Positions 1 to 8,304 are shown, numbered from the stretch's first letter. The stretch is 12,466 bases of DNA from DATIKM01 sp035477595 (GCA_035477595.1 DATIKM010000050.1:1-12466), one strand, 5' to 3'. Made by a program: numbers and translations. Notes: a model not told the origin generated them from the sequence alone.

Positions 1-2
1 GC

Positions 3-3000
3 GCCCTCGCGAGCGGCGAGGCGGCCGGCGCGCGGAACCTGGTCCGCAATGCCGACTTCGAGCGCTCCTTCCTCGCATCCGCGCCCGCCGATGCTTGGAC
101 CGCCGAGCGCACCGCGCCCGGAGGACAGAACCGCCGCGCACCCGGCGGCGGGATCAGGAACGGCGCCGCGCACCTCCTCTCCGCTCCCGCTGGAGCGCCG
201 GCGACGTGGTGGATCGCCACACAGAAAATGAGCGGGCTCCGGCCGGGAGACCGGGCCATCGCGAGCGTCTTCGTGCGGACGGAGGGCGTCTCCGGAGGCT
301 CGGGGGCCTACTTCGGGATGAGCTACTCTAACGCGCGCGGCGACCGCATCACCTGGACCGACAGCCAGACCATGCTCACCGGCACGACCGGCTGGACGCG
401 CCTGTCGCAGCCATTCGTCGTGCCGCCCGGGGCGGTCCGCGTCACGTTCGGACTGGTGCTCCACGGCTCGGGCCGCGCATGGTTCGACCGCGCGCAGGTC
501 GTGCTGGGCGAGACCGATGCAGACTGGCGCCCGCGCGAGGCGCCGCGCGCCACCCCCGCCCGTGCCGGGCTGGGCAGCATCGCGATCCTGCGCGACCCGA
601 CGATACCCGCGACGGGCGCGGCCAGCGATCCTGCCCACCTGCGTAGGCTGGCGGAGCAAGCCGGTTACCGCTGCGCCTACGTGGACGCATACGCCCTCGC
701 GGACCCCGCCCGCCTCTCATCCGAGCGCTTCGACCTGCTCGTACTCACCCGCGGCGCCTCCTTTCCGGCCGCCGCAGCGCCGAACCTGCGCGCGTTCCTG
801 CAGGACGGCGGCAGCCTGCTCACCGTCGGAGGCTACCCGCTCGACCGGCCGCTTGTTCGCCAGGGACAGGCGTGGGTGGACCCCTCGGAGGTCGAGATCG
901 ACGCGAGCGTGTTTGCCGCCGTCGCCGAACCCGGTACGGGTGTGTGGCGAAGCCGCTCCCACGAGAGCGACGAGGGGCCGGTGCTACCCGTGGCCGGCCG
1001 GCTCGCGTTTGGCGTCGACCGCATGGCTAACAGCGGCTGGGTTATGCTGCAGACCCCCGAGCTCGCCGGCCTGCCGCCAGGCTCGCGGGCTCTCGCCTTC
1101 GAGGCGCGCTCGCTCGGGCCTCCCGTGCCCGTGGCTGTCGAGGTCGTCGAGCGAGACGGCTCCCGCTGGCGCAAGCGCTTCGAGGTGGGGCCTCGGTGGC
1201 GCACCTACGCCGTGGCCCTCCACGAGCTGGAGTACTGGAGTGACAACCCGTCTGTCGGCCGCGGTGGCTCGGGCGACCACGCGCGGGGTGAGGCGGTAGC
1301 GCGGGTCGCGTTCGGCATCACCACGGAGTTCGTGCAGCCCGGAGGCGCCTACCGGGTGGAGATCGGGCGGGTGCTCGCGGGGGCTCACGGGCCGCCGCCC
1401 GCGCACGTGCCCCTGAACTCGGCCACGGGCAGCATCAACCCGGCGACATTCCTGATGCCGAGCGGCGACGCCATCTCGATCTGCGACGCGGGCTCGCCGC
1501 TCTCGGGCGTCGCGATGCTCGTCGCGTCGCCCGGCCAGCCCTGGCTCCCCGCCGCCTGGAGCGCCCCCGGCGGCGTGCGCGGCCACTCCGCCACCGGGCA
1601 GACGGCGCAGGGCTACGCCGGCGCGCCACTCAAGGCGCGTTGGGTGCCCCTGGCCGACGCGGTGGACCGCTACGGCCGCAAGCGCGGCACCGCGTTCGCC
1701 GTGATGCACCACTACGCCGGCGAGTATCCCGGCTCAACGTGGGCCTACTCCGGCATCTCCTGCCGCGACCTCTTCCGGCCGGGCGACGCGGCGGGCGAGG
1801 AGCTGTTCCGCACGGCCCTGCGCCGGCTCATCGGCGCGCGCTTCCTCTTCGAGCCCTCCGCCGGCCTCGCGTCCGTTCGCCCCGGCGAATCGGTCGCACC
1901 CGCAGTGCACGTGGGTAACGCGGGCAGCGCGCCATCGCAGGCGTCAGTCCGACTGACAGTGCGCGCCGACGACCGGCTCCTGTCGAGGTCGGAGCGCCGG
2001 GCGACCGTCCCGGCGCGGGGCGGCTCGCGCCTCGCCTTCTCGCTCGCCGTACCGGCTGGCCTGCGCGCGCGGTTCCTTCACCTTACCTTCGAGTTGCTGA
2101 GGCCAGACGGGTCGGTCGAGGACCGGATAGAGACAGGCGCGGCAGTCTGGGACGAGGAGCGTCTCGCGCGCGGCGCCCGCCTGACCTACCGCGACAACTA
2201 CTTCGATCGCGGCGCCGGGCCGCAGTTCCTCATCGGCAGCCAGATCTACTGGGGCAACCCGACCAGCACCGGCTCCGACCCCCTGCGCTGGCGGGAGCAG
2301 CTACGCCGAATGGCAGGTGCGGGCTTCCGCATCGCCCGCAGCTTCATGAACGTGCCCGGAGGCGACACGGAGGTCGGGTGGCGCCAGCGCGACGCGCTCG
2401 TGCAGCTTGCGCAAGACGCCGGCATCTCCCTCTTCTACACGGGCGTCTCGACGGTGACGACCAACCCGGACTCAGTCGCGGAGCAGGCCCGGGGCGCTGC
2501 ACTCGCTGCCGCCCGCTACCGGAACGCGCCGGGGCTCTTCGTGGACATCGTGAACGAGCCGTCGATCCACGTGGGCAGGGAGCCAAGCGACCATGAGGCG
2601 TTCCGCGCCTGGCTGCGCGAGCGCTACGGCTCCACGGAGCGCCTGCGCGAGGCCTGGGGCGTGGAGATGAGCGAGCCTTCGCTGGACGAGGTTCGCGTCC
2701 TGCCGATGACCGGCCCCTGGAACAGCGTCCGCGCGGTCGACACGCACCGCTTCCACTCAAGCGCGATGCGGCGCTGGGCTGGCGAGACGGCTGCCGCCAT
2801 GCGGCGCGAGAGGCCAGGCCTGCTCGTCAGCGTAGGCCACCTCCAAGGCTTTGGTGACGCACGCACGACATGGGACCCCATCGAGAGCTCCCGCGACTTG
2901 GACTTCGTCAACCGCCACTACTACGGCGACCTCCACACGTTCTCCGCTGAGCTCATGCAGATCGATCAGCGCCTGCTGGGCCGGGCGCCCTCCGTCGGCG

Positions 3001-4415
3001 AGTTCGGCGGGACCAGTCACCCCGGCCTCCGGCTTCACCCCCTCTACGAGCGGGAAGCCGAGATCGTGCGTCGCTACGCCTACACGGTGCACGCCGCCTT
3101 CGGGCTGGGCGGCGCATTCGCGGTCAACTGGCACTGGCAGGACCCGATCGAGGACATCTTCCCGTGCGGCCTGCTGCTCGCCGACGGGGCGGTGCGCGAC
3201 CGCTTCGCCGCCTTCCGCGCGGCGGGGCTGCTGTTCGGTTCCGTGCAACCGGCATACCGCGCGCCTGCCGTCTGGCTCGTCCTGCCCACCTCGCACCGCT
3301 TCGGTGCCGCGGCGGGGCGCGTAGTCAGCGCCGTCAACCGCGCTCTCGACGCGCTCATCACGCTCCATGTGGGCTTCAGCGTGGTGGACGAGCAGGATCT
3401 GGGCCAACTCCCGTTAGAGGCACGCGTGCTGGTCTGGCCCGTGCCCTACTGCCCGGAGGACTCCGCGTTCGAGCGGGTGTACGAGTGGGTGCGCGCGGGC
3501 GGCTCGCTCTACGTCTCCGGTGACCTCTCCTTCGATGCGCAGCGCCGCCGTACCCGCACGGACCGCCTGCGTGCGCTCTGCGGCGTCGAGTGGGTGCGCG
3601 AGATCGCCCCGCCGCCCGACCGGCCGGAGCCGGGCGGGGCGCTGGCTGCTACGCCGGAGGGCGGCGCCCTGGGGCGGGCCGTGGTCGCGTCCGGCGCTGC
3701 TGCGCCGAGCGTTGAGGTCCGCGCCGCGGGAGCGCGCGTGCTCGCCACCGCCGGCGGCCGGCCGCTTGCGACCCTCCACCGGCTGGGCGCGGGGCGCGTG
3801 CTCTACGTGACGGACCCGATCGAGATGCACTCGAGCCCGCGTGCCGTCCTGGCGGCCTTCCTCGCGGAGGCCAATGTCGCGCGGCACCGAGTGGCGCCCG
3901 ACGAGCCGGCCCTGGAGTCACACCGCCTCCGTACGGTGGATGGCGGCGTGGCGCAGGTGTTGTGGAACCGCTCCTCGCGGCGCGTGCGAGTCGAGATTGC
4001 CGACCTGCCCGACCGCGTCGCTGTCACGCTGGGGCCCGGAAGCGGCGGCGCGGCCCTCTTTGACGGGCGCGGGCGGCTAGTGGGCGCGGAGGGGCTCCGG
4101 GTGGAGGCGGGCGGCGCGCGGGTGATCGACGCCAGCGCCACGGCGGCGGCCATCTCGCTCGACGGCGCCGACTTGCGCGCGAGCCGAGGGGTTCTCGTCG
4201 CGCCGGGCGGACCAGGCATCCTCCGCCTTGGCGGGCCAGTCGGGAGGACCGCCTCGGTGGGCGAAGTGGTGGACGGCCGGTGGCGCGAGTACGAGCGCGC
4301 GACGATGCCCGTCGCCGGGCTGCGGCTCGACGACGCAATGGGGCGCTCGCTCGTGCTCGTTGGCCCGCGGCAGAACCTCGCCCGACTCGGCGCCCAGGTG
4401 GTGCGGCGATGGTGA
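3..4415 (+). CDS. Giant secreted multidomain clan GH-A glycoside hydrolase (5' end outside window)
   Basis: The reading frame is open at the left edge; in-frame codons run from base 3 with no stop, so the ATG at 228 is internal. At least 1470 residues are visible. Numbering from the codon at base 3: residues 1-10 look like the tail of a signal peptide (Ala-rich, AGA before Arg-Asn). Residues 12-172 are a CBM4/9-type beta-sandwich opening with NLVRNADFE. About 190-280 resemble a class I glutamine-amidotransferase-like fold (FDLLVLTRG, GGSLLTVGGYP). About 335-460 are a second beta-sandwich, and about 622-710 a CARDB/Ig-like segment. About 733-1083 form the catalytic TIM barrel, with acid/base Glu852 in VDIVNEP (codon 2556-2558) and nucleophile Glu1000 in SVGEFG (codon 3000-3002). 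About 1083-1286 resemble the GH42 trimerisation fold, followed by a C-terminal beta domain. It is probably exported and attacks a polysaccharide or glycoside; the exact GH family (GH42-like or other) and substrate cannot be read from sequence. It is the first visible gene of the plus-strand cluster. Confidence 0.88.
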   Translation, partial: ALASGEAAGARNLVRNADFERSFLASAPADAWTAERTAPGGQNRRAPGGGIRNGAAHLLSAPAGAPATWWIATQKMSGLRPGDRAIASVFVRTEGVSGGSGAYFGMSYSNARGDRITWTDSQTMLTGTTGWTRLSQPFVVPPGAVRVTFGLVLHGSGRAWFDRAQVVLGETDADWRPREAPRATPARAGLGSIAILRDPTIPATGAASDPAHLRRLAEQAGYRCAYVDAYALADPARLSSERFDLLVLTRGASFPAAAAPNLRAFLQDGGSLLTVGGYPLDRPLVRQGQAWVDPSEVEIDASVFAAVAEPGTGVWRSRSHESDEGPVLPVAGRLAFGVDRMANSGWVMLQTPELAGLPPGSRALAFEARSLGPPVPVAVEVVERDGSRWRKRFEVGPRWRTYAVALHELEYWSDNPSVGRGGSGDHARGEAVARVAFGITTEFVQPGGAYRVEIGRVLAGAHGPPPAHVPLNSATGSINPATFLMPSGDAISICDAGSPLSGVAMLVASPGQPWLPAAWSAPGGVRGHSATGQTAQGYAGAPLKARWVPLADAVDRYGRKRGTAFAVMHHYAGEYPGSTWAYSGISCRDLFRPGDAAGEELFRTALRRLIGARFLFEPSAGLASVRPGESVAPAVHVGNAGSAPSQASVRLTVRADDRLLSRSERRATVPARGGSRLAFSLAVPAGLRARFLHLTFELLRPDGSVEDRIETGAAVWDEERLARGARLTYRDNYFDRGAGPQFLIGSQIYWGNPTSTGSDPLRWREQLRRMAGAGFRIARSFMNVPGGDTEVGWRQRDALVQLAQDAGISLFYTGVSTVTTNPDSVAEQARGAALAAARYRNAPGLFVDIVNEPSIHVGREPSDHEAFRAWLRERYGSTERLREAWGVEMSEPSLDEVRVLPMTGPWNSVRAVDTHRFHSSAMRRWAGETAAAMRRERPGLLVSVGHLQGFGDARTTWDPIESSRDLDFVNRHYYGDLHTFSAELMQIDQRLLGRAPSVGEFGGTSHPGLRLHPLYEREAEIVRRYAYTVHAAFGLGGAFAVNWHWQDPIEDIFPCGLLLADGAVRDRFAAFRAAGLLFGSVQPAYRAPAVWLVLPTSHRFGAAAGRVVSAVNRALDALITLHVGFSVVDEQDLGQLPLEARVLVWPVPYCPEDSAFERVYEWVRAGGSLYVSGDLSFDAQRRRTRTDRLRALCGVEWVREIAPPPDRPEPGGALAATPEGGALGRAVVASGAAAPSVEVRAAGARVLATAGGRPLATLHRLGAGRVLYVTDPIEMHSSPRAVLAAFLAEANVARHRVAPDEPALESHRLRTVDGGVAQVLWNRSSRRVRVEIADLPDRVAVTLGPGSGGAALFDGRGRLVGAEGLRVEAGGARVIDASATAAAISLDGADLRASRGVLVAPGGPGILRLGGPVGRTASVGEVVDGRWREYERATMPVAGLRLDDAMGRSLVLVGPRQNLARLGAQVVRRW

Positions 4416-4560
4416 CGCACACTGAACCGCCGCCGTTCTGACGGGCGACACTGAGCGCCCTCTCCGTCGTCATCTTGGCCCTCTGGAGGGAGCAGCGCCA
4501 GCCGCGGCGAAGAGCACTCCGGACCGCGCGGCCCCCATGCGCGGCGCTGTCCGACCCATC

Positions 4561-4569
4561 GAGGAGGTG
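4561..4569 (+). promoter_or_regulatory. Ribosome-binding site fixing the GTG start of the PIG-L gene
   Basis: GAGGAGGTG lies 8 bases before the GTG at 4578. It is a near-perfect Shine-Dalgarno and decides the non-ATG start. The 162 bases between the preceding stop and this start hold no other recognisable element apart from short GC-rich inverted repeats with no T-run. Confidence 0.75.
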
Positions 4570-4577
4570 CGTCGCCC

Positions 4578-5369
4578 GTGACCGATCGGAGCAACCGCCG
4601 CGTGCTGGCGCTCATGCCGCACCCCGACGACATGGAGATCCTCTGCGCCGGCACGCTCATCCGCCTGCGCGAGGCCGGATTCGAGGTCCACGTCGCCACG
4701 ATGACGCCGGGGGACATGGGCTCGCCCACGCTTCCGCAGCAGGAGATCGCCGCCATCCGGCGCGCCGAGGCCCGCCGGGGCGCCGAGGCCATCGGGGCGG
4801 CGAGCTACACCTGCCTGTCCTTCGAGGACGTCGAGATCGTCTTTGAGCGCGCCGCTCGCCACCGCGTCTGCGGCATGCTGCGGCAGGTGGACCCGGCTGT
4901 CGTGTTCACCACCCCGCCCGACGACTACATGTTCGACCACATCGTCACGTCGCAGCTCGTGCGGGACGCCACCTTCAACGCCCCCATGCGCAACTACTTC
5001 ACCCCCGGCGGCGAGAAGCCGTGTTCCGGCGTGCCCTGGCTCTATTACACCGACCCGGTGGAGGGCATTGACATGGATGGCGCGCGCGCCCGGGCCACCT
5101 GCATCGTGGACGTGACCGCCGTCATGGAGCGCAAGGCAGCGGCTCTCGCCTGCCACGCCAGCCAGCGGGAGTGGCTCCGCGCGCATCACGGGGTGGACGA
5201 GTACGTCGAGGCAATGCGGCGCTGGTCCGAGGCGCGCGGCGCCGAGGCCGGGTTTGTCTGCGGAGAGGCCTTCCGGCAGCACCGCGGCCATGCCTACCCG
5301 CGCGAGGACCTGCTGGCTACGACGCTCGGCGCGCGCCCGGTGAGCCCCGCGCCGCGCAAAGGAGAGTGA
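4578..5369 (+). CDS. PIG-L (LmbE-like) family zinc N-deacetylase
   Basis: This 263-residue protein has the PIG-L/LmbE signature PHPDDME at residues 14-20, in which His15, Asp18 and the later His121 (in YMFDH) are the expected zinc ligands and Asp17 the general base. The family hydrolyses N-acyl groups from N-acetylglucosamine and related sugars or conjugates; known members act on GlcNAc-PI, GlcNAc-malate, GlcNAc-inositol and diacetylchitobiose. There is no signal peptide, so it should be cytoplasmic. GTG is chosen as start because GAGGAGGTG sits 8 bases upstream and the conserved strand RRVLALMPHPDD begins almost at once. The next gene, a NagB-like protein, starts 4 bases after the stop, which points to deacylation of an amino sugar followed by isomerisation or deamination. 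The fold and zinc site are clear; the exact substrate is inferred from context only. Confidence 0.92.
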   Translation: MTDRSNRRVLALMPHPDDMEILCAGTLIRLREAGFEVHVATMTPGDMGSPTLPQQEIAAIRRAEARRGAEAIGAASYTCLSFEDVEIVFERAARHRVCGMLRQVDPAVVFTTPPDDYMFDHIVTSQLVRDATFNAPMRNYFTPGGEKPCSGVPWLYYTDPVEGIDMDGARARATCIVDVTAVMERKAAALACHASQREWLRAHHGVDEYVEAMRRWSEARGAEAGFVCGEAFRQHRGHAYPREDLLATTLGARPVSPAPRKGE

Positions 5370-5373
5370 TGCC

Positions 5374-6303
5374 ATGCCCAGACCGCTCAGCAGAGTGGCG
5401 CCCGGTTGGTGGGACTACACCACGCTGGAGCCGGACCTGCTCCGCGACGCCGCCGCGCTCAGCCTCGACGACTTCCCTGGACTCGCGCGGCCAGGCTTCG
5501 AGGTCGCGCTCTACGACACGCTCGAGGAGTTCTACCTCGCCGAGGCCCTCGAGTACGTGAACTCCTGGCGCCGCGCGACCGCCGACAACCCGGTCGGCAT
5601 CTGCGGGCCCATCGGCCCCACGGAACAGCTCCCGCTCGTCGCGCGCCTGGTCAACGATCTGGGCATCTCGCTCCGCGACGCCCACTTCTGGGGCATGGAC
5701 GAGTGGTACCTCGACGGGCGCGAGGCGCCGGAGAGCCACCCACTCTCGTTCGCCCGCTGTGACCGCGAGATGTGCTTCGACCGCATCCGCCCCGAGCTGG
5801 CCATGCCCGAGGCGAACCTCCACTTCCCCAAGGCCGACGTCACTGAGTTCGAGCGCTCGTGGGAGGAGGTCCGGTGCGCCGTCATGCAGGGCGGGCAGGG
5901 CGAGGTGAAGCACTGGGCGTTCAACGACCCGGTCCGGCGCGAAGGCGCATGGGCCGACGCGCCGCCCACGCCGGAGGAGTACCGCAAGCTTGGCACGCGG
6001 GTCGTGGAGCTCCACCCGCTTACGCTCATTCAGAACGCGCGCACATCGGGCGCGGGGAACATCCCCCTCGTGCCCACGCACGCGCTGACCGTGGGGCCGG
6101 TTCAGACCTGGAAGGCCGAGAAGGTCTCCATCTGGCACCCCGGCCACCACGACAACCCCTTCGGCATGCGCCTCTCCGCACTGATGATCTCTGAGCGCGT
6201 GGCCGATTCCTCGGTCCCGATGTCGCTACTGGCGGACCATCCTTGCGTCCGGTTCAGCTACTGGCGGGGCGGCGTGGGCTCCTGCGAGACCGAGATGCAC
6301 TGA
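5374..6303 (+). CDS. NagB-fold glucosamine-6-phosphate deaminase/isomerase-like protein with altered key residues
   Basis: This 309-residue protein aligns by eye with NagB over its core. HFWGMDEWYLDG (residues 104-115) matches the NagB NMDEY motif, putting Asp109 at the catalytic base. KHWAFNDP (179-186) matches GHIAFNEP, keeping His180 for the ring-opening His. LTVGPVQTWKAEKV (238-251) matches LTVG...AEEV. However, the Asp of NagB DGH is Val178, the Glu of FNEP is Asp185, and the phosphate-binding SQK lysine segment reads HPGHHDNPFG. The phosphate loop GGTP is replaced by GPIGPTE (78-84). NagB converts glucosamine-6-phosphate to fructose-6-phosphate plus ammonia; this relative may use another, perhaps unphosphorylated or differently modified, amino sugar (inference). 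It starts 4 bases after the PIG-L stop, behind AAAGGAGAG (5358-5366), so the two are probably translated together. It is longer than NagB (about 266 residues), with about 35 extra residues at the N-terminus. Confidence 0.8.
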   Translation: MPRPLSRVAPGWWDYTTLEPDLLRDAAALSLDDFPGLARPGFEVALYDTLEEFYLAEALEYVNSWRRATADNPVGICGPIGPTEQLPLVARLVNDLGISLRDAHFWGMDEWYLDGREAPESHPLSFARCDREMCFDRIRPELAMPEANLHFPKADVTEFERSWEEVRCAVMQGGQGEVKHWAFNDPVRREGAWADAPPTPEEYRKLGTRVVELHPLTLIQNARTSGAGNIPLVPTHALTVGPVQTWKAEKVSIWHPGHHDNPFGMRLSALMISERVADSSVPMSLLADHPCVRFSYWRGGVGSCETEMH

Positions 6304-6407
6304 GGCGCCGCCGCGCAGGGAACCCGCGCTCGCGGAGAGAACACGGATGCGGCGCGCGCCCGGCCGTGGGGCGCACCGCAGAGCCGTTCGTGCACGCTGC
6401 TCCATCC

Positions 6408-6416
6408 AGGAGGTGA
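6408..6416 (+). promoter_or_regulatory. Consensus Shine-Dalgarno before the Gfo/Idh/MocA gene
   Basis: AGGAGGTGA is a full-length Shine-Dalgarno 4 bases before the ATG at 6421. The 117-base gap after the NagB-like gene is the second longest in the plus-strand cluster. A separate promoter there is possible, but I recognise no -10/-35 pair. Confidence 0.7.
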
Positions 6417-6420
6417 CTTC

Positions 6421-7410
6421 ATGGTTCGCGTCGGTCTCGTGGGCGCCGGCTTCATGGGCCGGATGCACGCAAACGTCTATGCCGCTTTGCCCAACGCCCA
6501 GGTGGTCGCCGTCGCCGACCAGCGGCCCGAGCAGCTTCACGCGCTGGCCGCGCAGGCCAGCGCCCGTCCCTACTCCAGCATGGAGGAGATGCTGAAGGCC
6601 GAGCAACTGGACATGGCCGACATCTGCCTGCCCACACACCTGCACGCCGAGATGTCAACGAAGGCTGCCCGCGCCAGGCTCCACGTGCTGTGCGAGAAGC
6701 CGATGGCCGTGTCGGTGGCCCAAGCCGACGAGATGATCGCCGAGGCGCGCAAGCATGGCGTCCTGCTGATGGTGGCGCACTGCATCCGTTTCTGGCCCGA
6801 GTACGTGAAGCTGCGCGAGATGGTGCGGAGCGGCGCGCTGGGCGCGCTGAAGTCGCTCAACCTCACGCGCGTCAGCCCGCGCCCCACCTGGGCGGCCAAC
6901 AACTGGCTGATGAACGAGGAGCTCTCCGGCTCCGCCGCGCTCGACCTGCACATCCATGACACCGACTACGCGCTCCACCTGCTGGGCGCGCCGGACAGCA
7001 TCGCCGCCAGGGGCACGCGCACCGGCGACGGACTGAGCCATATCGCCGCGCTGATGACGTTCGGGCCCGTCGTCGTCAGCCTCGAGGGCGGGTGGGACTT
7101 CCCATCGAGCTTTCCCTTCAAGATGGCGTTCCGCGCCGTCTTCGAGCGCGGCGCCATGGCGATGGACGGCGGACCCCTCACTGTCTACGAGGACGGCAAG
7201 GACCCCGTGGTGGTGGAGATCGAACCGATGGCCGCGGCAAGCGCGGGCGGCAACATTTCGGACCTCGGCGGCTACTACGGCGAGATCCGCTACTTCGTGG
7301 AGTGCATCGAGAAGGGCGAGGAGCCCGTGTTGGTGACGCCCGAGTCGTCGCGACAGTCGCTCGAGGTGACGCTGCGCGAGATAGCTCTCGCCCGCGAGTC
7401 CGCGGCCTGA
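6421..7410 (+). CDS. Gfo/Idh/MocA family NAD(P)-dependent sugar oxidoreductase
   Basis: This 329-residue protein is close to the usual family length. The N-terminal Rossmann domain carries the dinucleotide loop GAGFMG at residues 8-13 after strand VRVGLV, and an acidic Asp at the end of strand two (VVAVADQRP) suggests NAD preference. The family signature CEKPMA holds catalytic Lys93. The C-terminal domain holds DLHIHD at 175-180, where Asp175 and His179 are the likely catalytic pair (DxxxH pattern). Family members oxidise or reduce a hydroxyl/keto group on sugars, inositols and glycosides. There is no signal peptide, so it should be cytoplasmic. It is followed 20 bases later by a TIM-barrel isomerase-like gene. 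Gfo/Idh/MocA plus such a TIM barrel is a recurring pair in inositol and 3-keto-sugar pathways. Family certain; substrate unknown. Confidence 0.92.
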   Translation: MVRVGLVGAGFMGRMHANVYAALPNAQVVAVADQRPEQLHALAAQASARPYSSMEEMLKAEQLDMADICLPTHLHAEMSTKAARARLHVLCEKPMAVSVAQADEMIAEARKHGVLLMVAHCIRFWPEYVKLREMVRSGALGALKSLNLTRVSPRPTWAANNWLMNEELSGSAALDLHIHDTDYALHLLGAPDSIAARGTRTGDGLSHIAALMTFGPVVVSLEGGWDFPSSFPFKMAFRAVFERGAMAMDGGPLTVYEDGKDPVVVEIEPMAAASAGGNISDLGGYYGEIRYFVECIEKGEEPVLVTPESSRQSLEVTLREIALARESAA

Positions 7411-7430
7411 GGAGGGAGAGGAGGCGCACG

Positions 7431-8285
7431 ATGCTGCTCAAGTCAATCAGCTACTGGGCGTTCCCGGGTGGCCTAGAGGGCACGCTGGACATCCCCACCT
7501 TCATGCGCAAGGCGAAGCAGCACCGTTTCGAGGCCGTCGAGCTCTGCATCGGCGAGGGCGGCGAGCTTGGCCTCGACACCGGTGAGGCGCGCTGCCGCGA
7601 GATACTCGCGGAGGCAGGACGCGCCGGCGTGAAGGTCGCGAGCTGCGCGTCCGGCGTCTACTGGTCCTACGCGCTCGCGAGCGAGTCCGCCGAGGACCGC
7701 CGCCGGGCAGAGGAGGCGCTCCGGAAGATGGCGCGCATCGCCGGCTGGCTGGAGGTGCGCGCGCTGCTGACGATCCCCGGCGCGGTGGACGTGTTCTTCG
7801 ACCCGGCTGCGCCGGTGATTCCCTACGACGTGGTGCTGGAGCGGGCGCGCGAGGGCCTGGCGCGCGTGCTGCCCACCGCGGCGGACTGCGGAGTCACACT
7901 CGCCATCGAGAACGTGTGGAACAAGTTCCTCCTCAGCCCCGCCGAAATGGCCACGTTCATCGACGGCTTCGGCAGCCCGGCGGTGGGCGCCTACGTCGAC
8001 GTCGCGAACATGATGCCCTACGGCTACCCGGAACAGTGGCTACGCATCCTGGGCAAGCGGGTCGCCGGCATCCACTTCAAGGACTTCCGCGTGGCCGTCG
8101 GCACAGCCGACGGTTTCGTCGATCTCCTCGAGGGCGACGTGAACTGGCCCGCAGTGATGGACGCGATCGCGGCCATCGGCTACGAGGGGCCGGTCGTCGC
8201 CGAGATGATCCCGCTCTACAGGCACTACCCGGAGGTCCGCATCGCGAACACCTCCAACGCGATGGACGCCATCCTGGGCCGGTAG
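7431..8285 (+). CDS. Xylose-isomerase-like TIM-barrel sugar isomerase/epimerase (or 3-keto-glycoside lyase type)
   Basis: This 284-residue protein belongs to the AP-endonuclease-2 / xylose-isomerase-like TIM-barrel family. Expected metal ligands are visible at strand ends: Glu160 in LAIENVW, Asp190 in YVDVANMM, His215 in GIHFKDF and Glu258 in VVAEMIP. Known members include hexulose-phosphate epimerases, inosose isomerases and dehydratases, and C- or O-glycoside 3-keto lyases. ATG 7431 is used because a purine-rich stretch with GGAGG (7411-7424) sits just upstream and the fold begins at KSISYWAF; the frame stays open further upstream only because of GC bias and overlaps the previous gene. It is probably co-transcribed with the oxidoreductase 20 bases before it, and the pair likely acts on one substrate. 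Whether it isomerises, epimerises or eliminates cannot be told from sequence. Confidence 0.87.
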   Translation: MLLKSISYWAFPGGLEGTLDIPTFMRKAKQHRFEAVELCIGEGGELGLDTGEARCREILAEAGRAGVKVASCASGVYWSYALASESAEDRRRAEEALRKMARIAGWLEVRALLTIPGAVDVFFDPAAPVIPYDVVLERAREGLARVLPTAADCGVTLAIENVWNKFLLSPAEMATFIDGFGSPAVGAYVDVANMMPYGYPEQWLRILGKRVAGIHFKDFRVAVGTADGFVDLLEGDVNWPAVMDAIAAIGYEGPVVAEMIPLYRHYPEVRIANTSNAMDAILGR

Positions 8286-8304
8286 GCACATCATAAGCGC
8301 GCTG

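Noticed and set aside
228..4415. Start of the giant hydrolase at ATG 228
   Set aside because: The same frame is open to the left edge and encodes a coherent binding-module start (NLVRNADFE), so 228 is an internal methionine.
4443..4490. Two short inverted repeats between the giant hydrolase and the PIG-L gene
   Set aside because: GGGCG/CGCCC with an 8-base loop (4443-4460) and CCCT/AGGG (4479-4490) lack T-runs and are within chance expectation.
4470..5375. Long open frame on the minus strand opposite the PIG-L gene
   Set aside because: It has no recognisable domain, and its composition is what the complement of a high-GC3 gene gives. The plus strand carries clear PIG-L motifs.
5317..6150. 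Long open frame on the minus strand opposite the NagB-like gene
   Set aside because: No family resemblance and full overlap with a well-supported gene; a GC-bias shadow.
7092..7430. N-terminal extension of the TIM-barrel protein
   Set aside because: This part overlaps the oxidoreductase gene in another frame and has no domain similarity. A good ribosome-binding site precedes ATG 7431.
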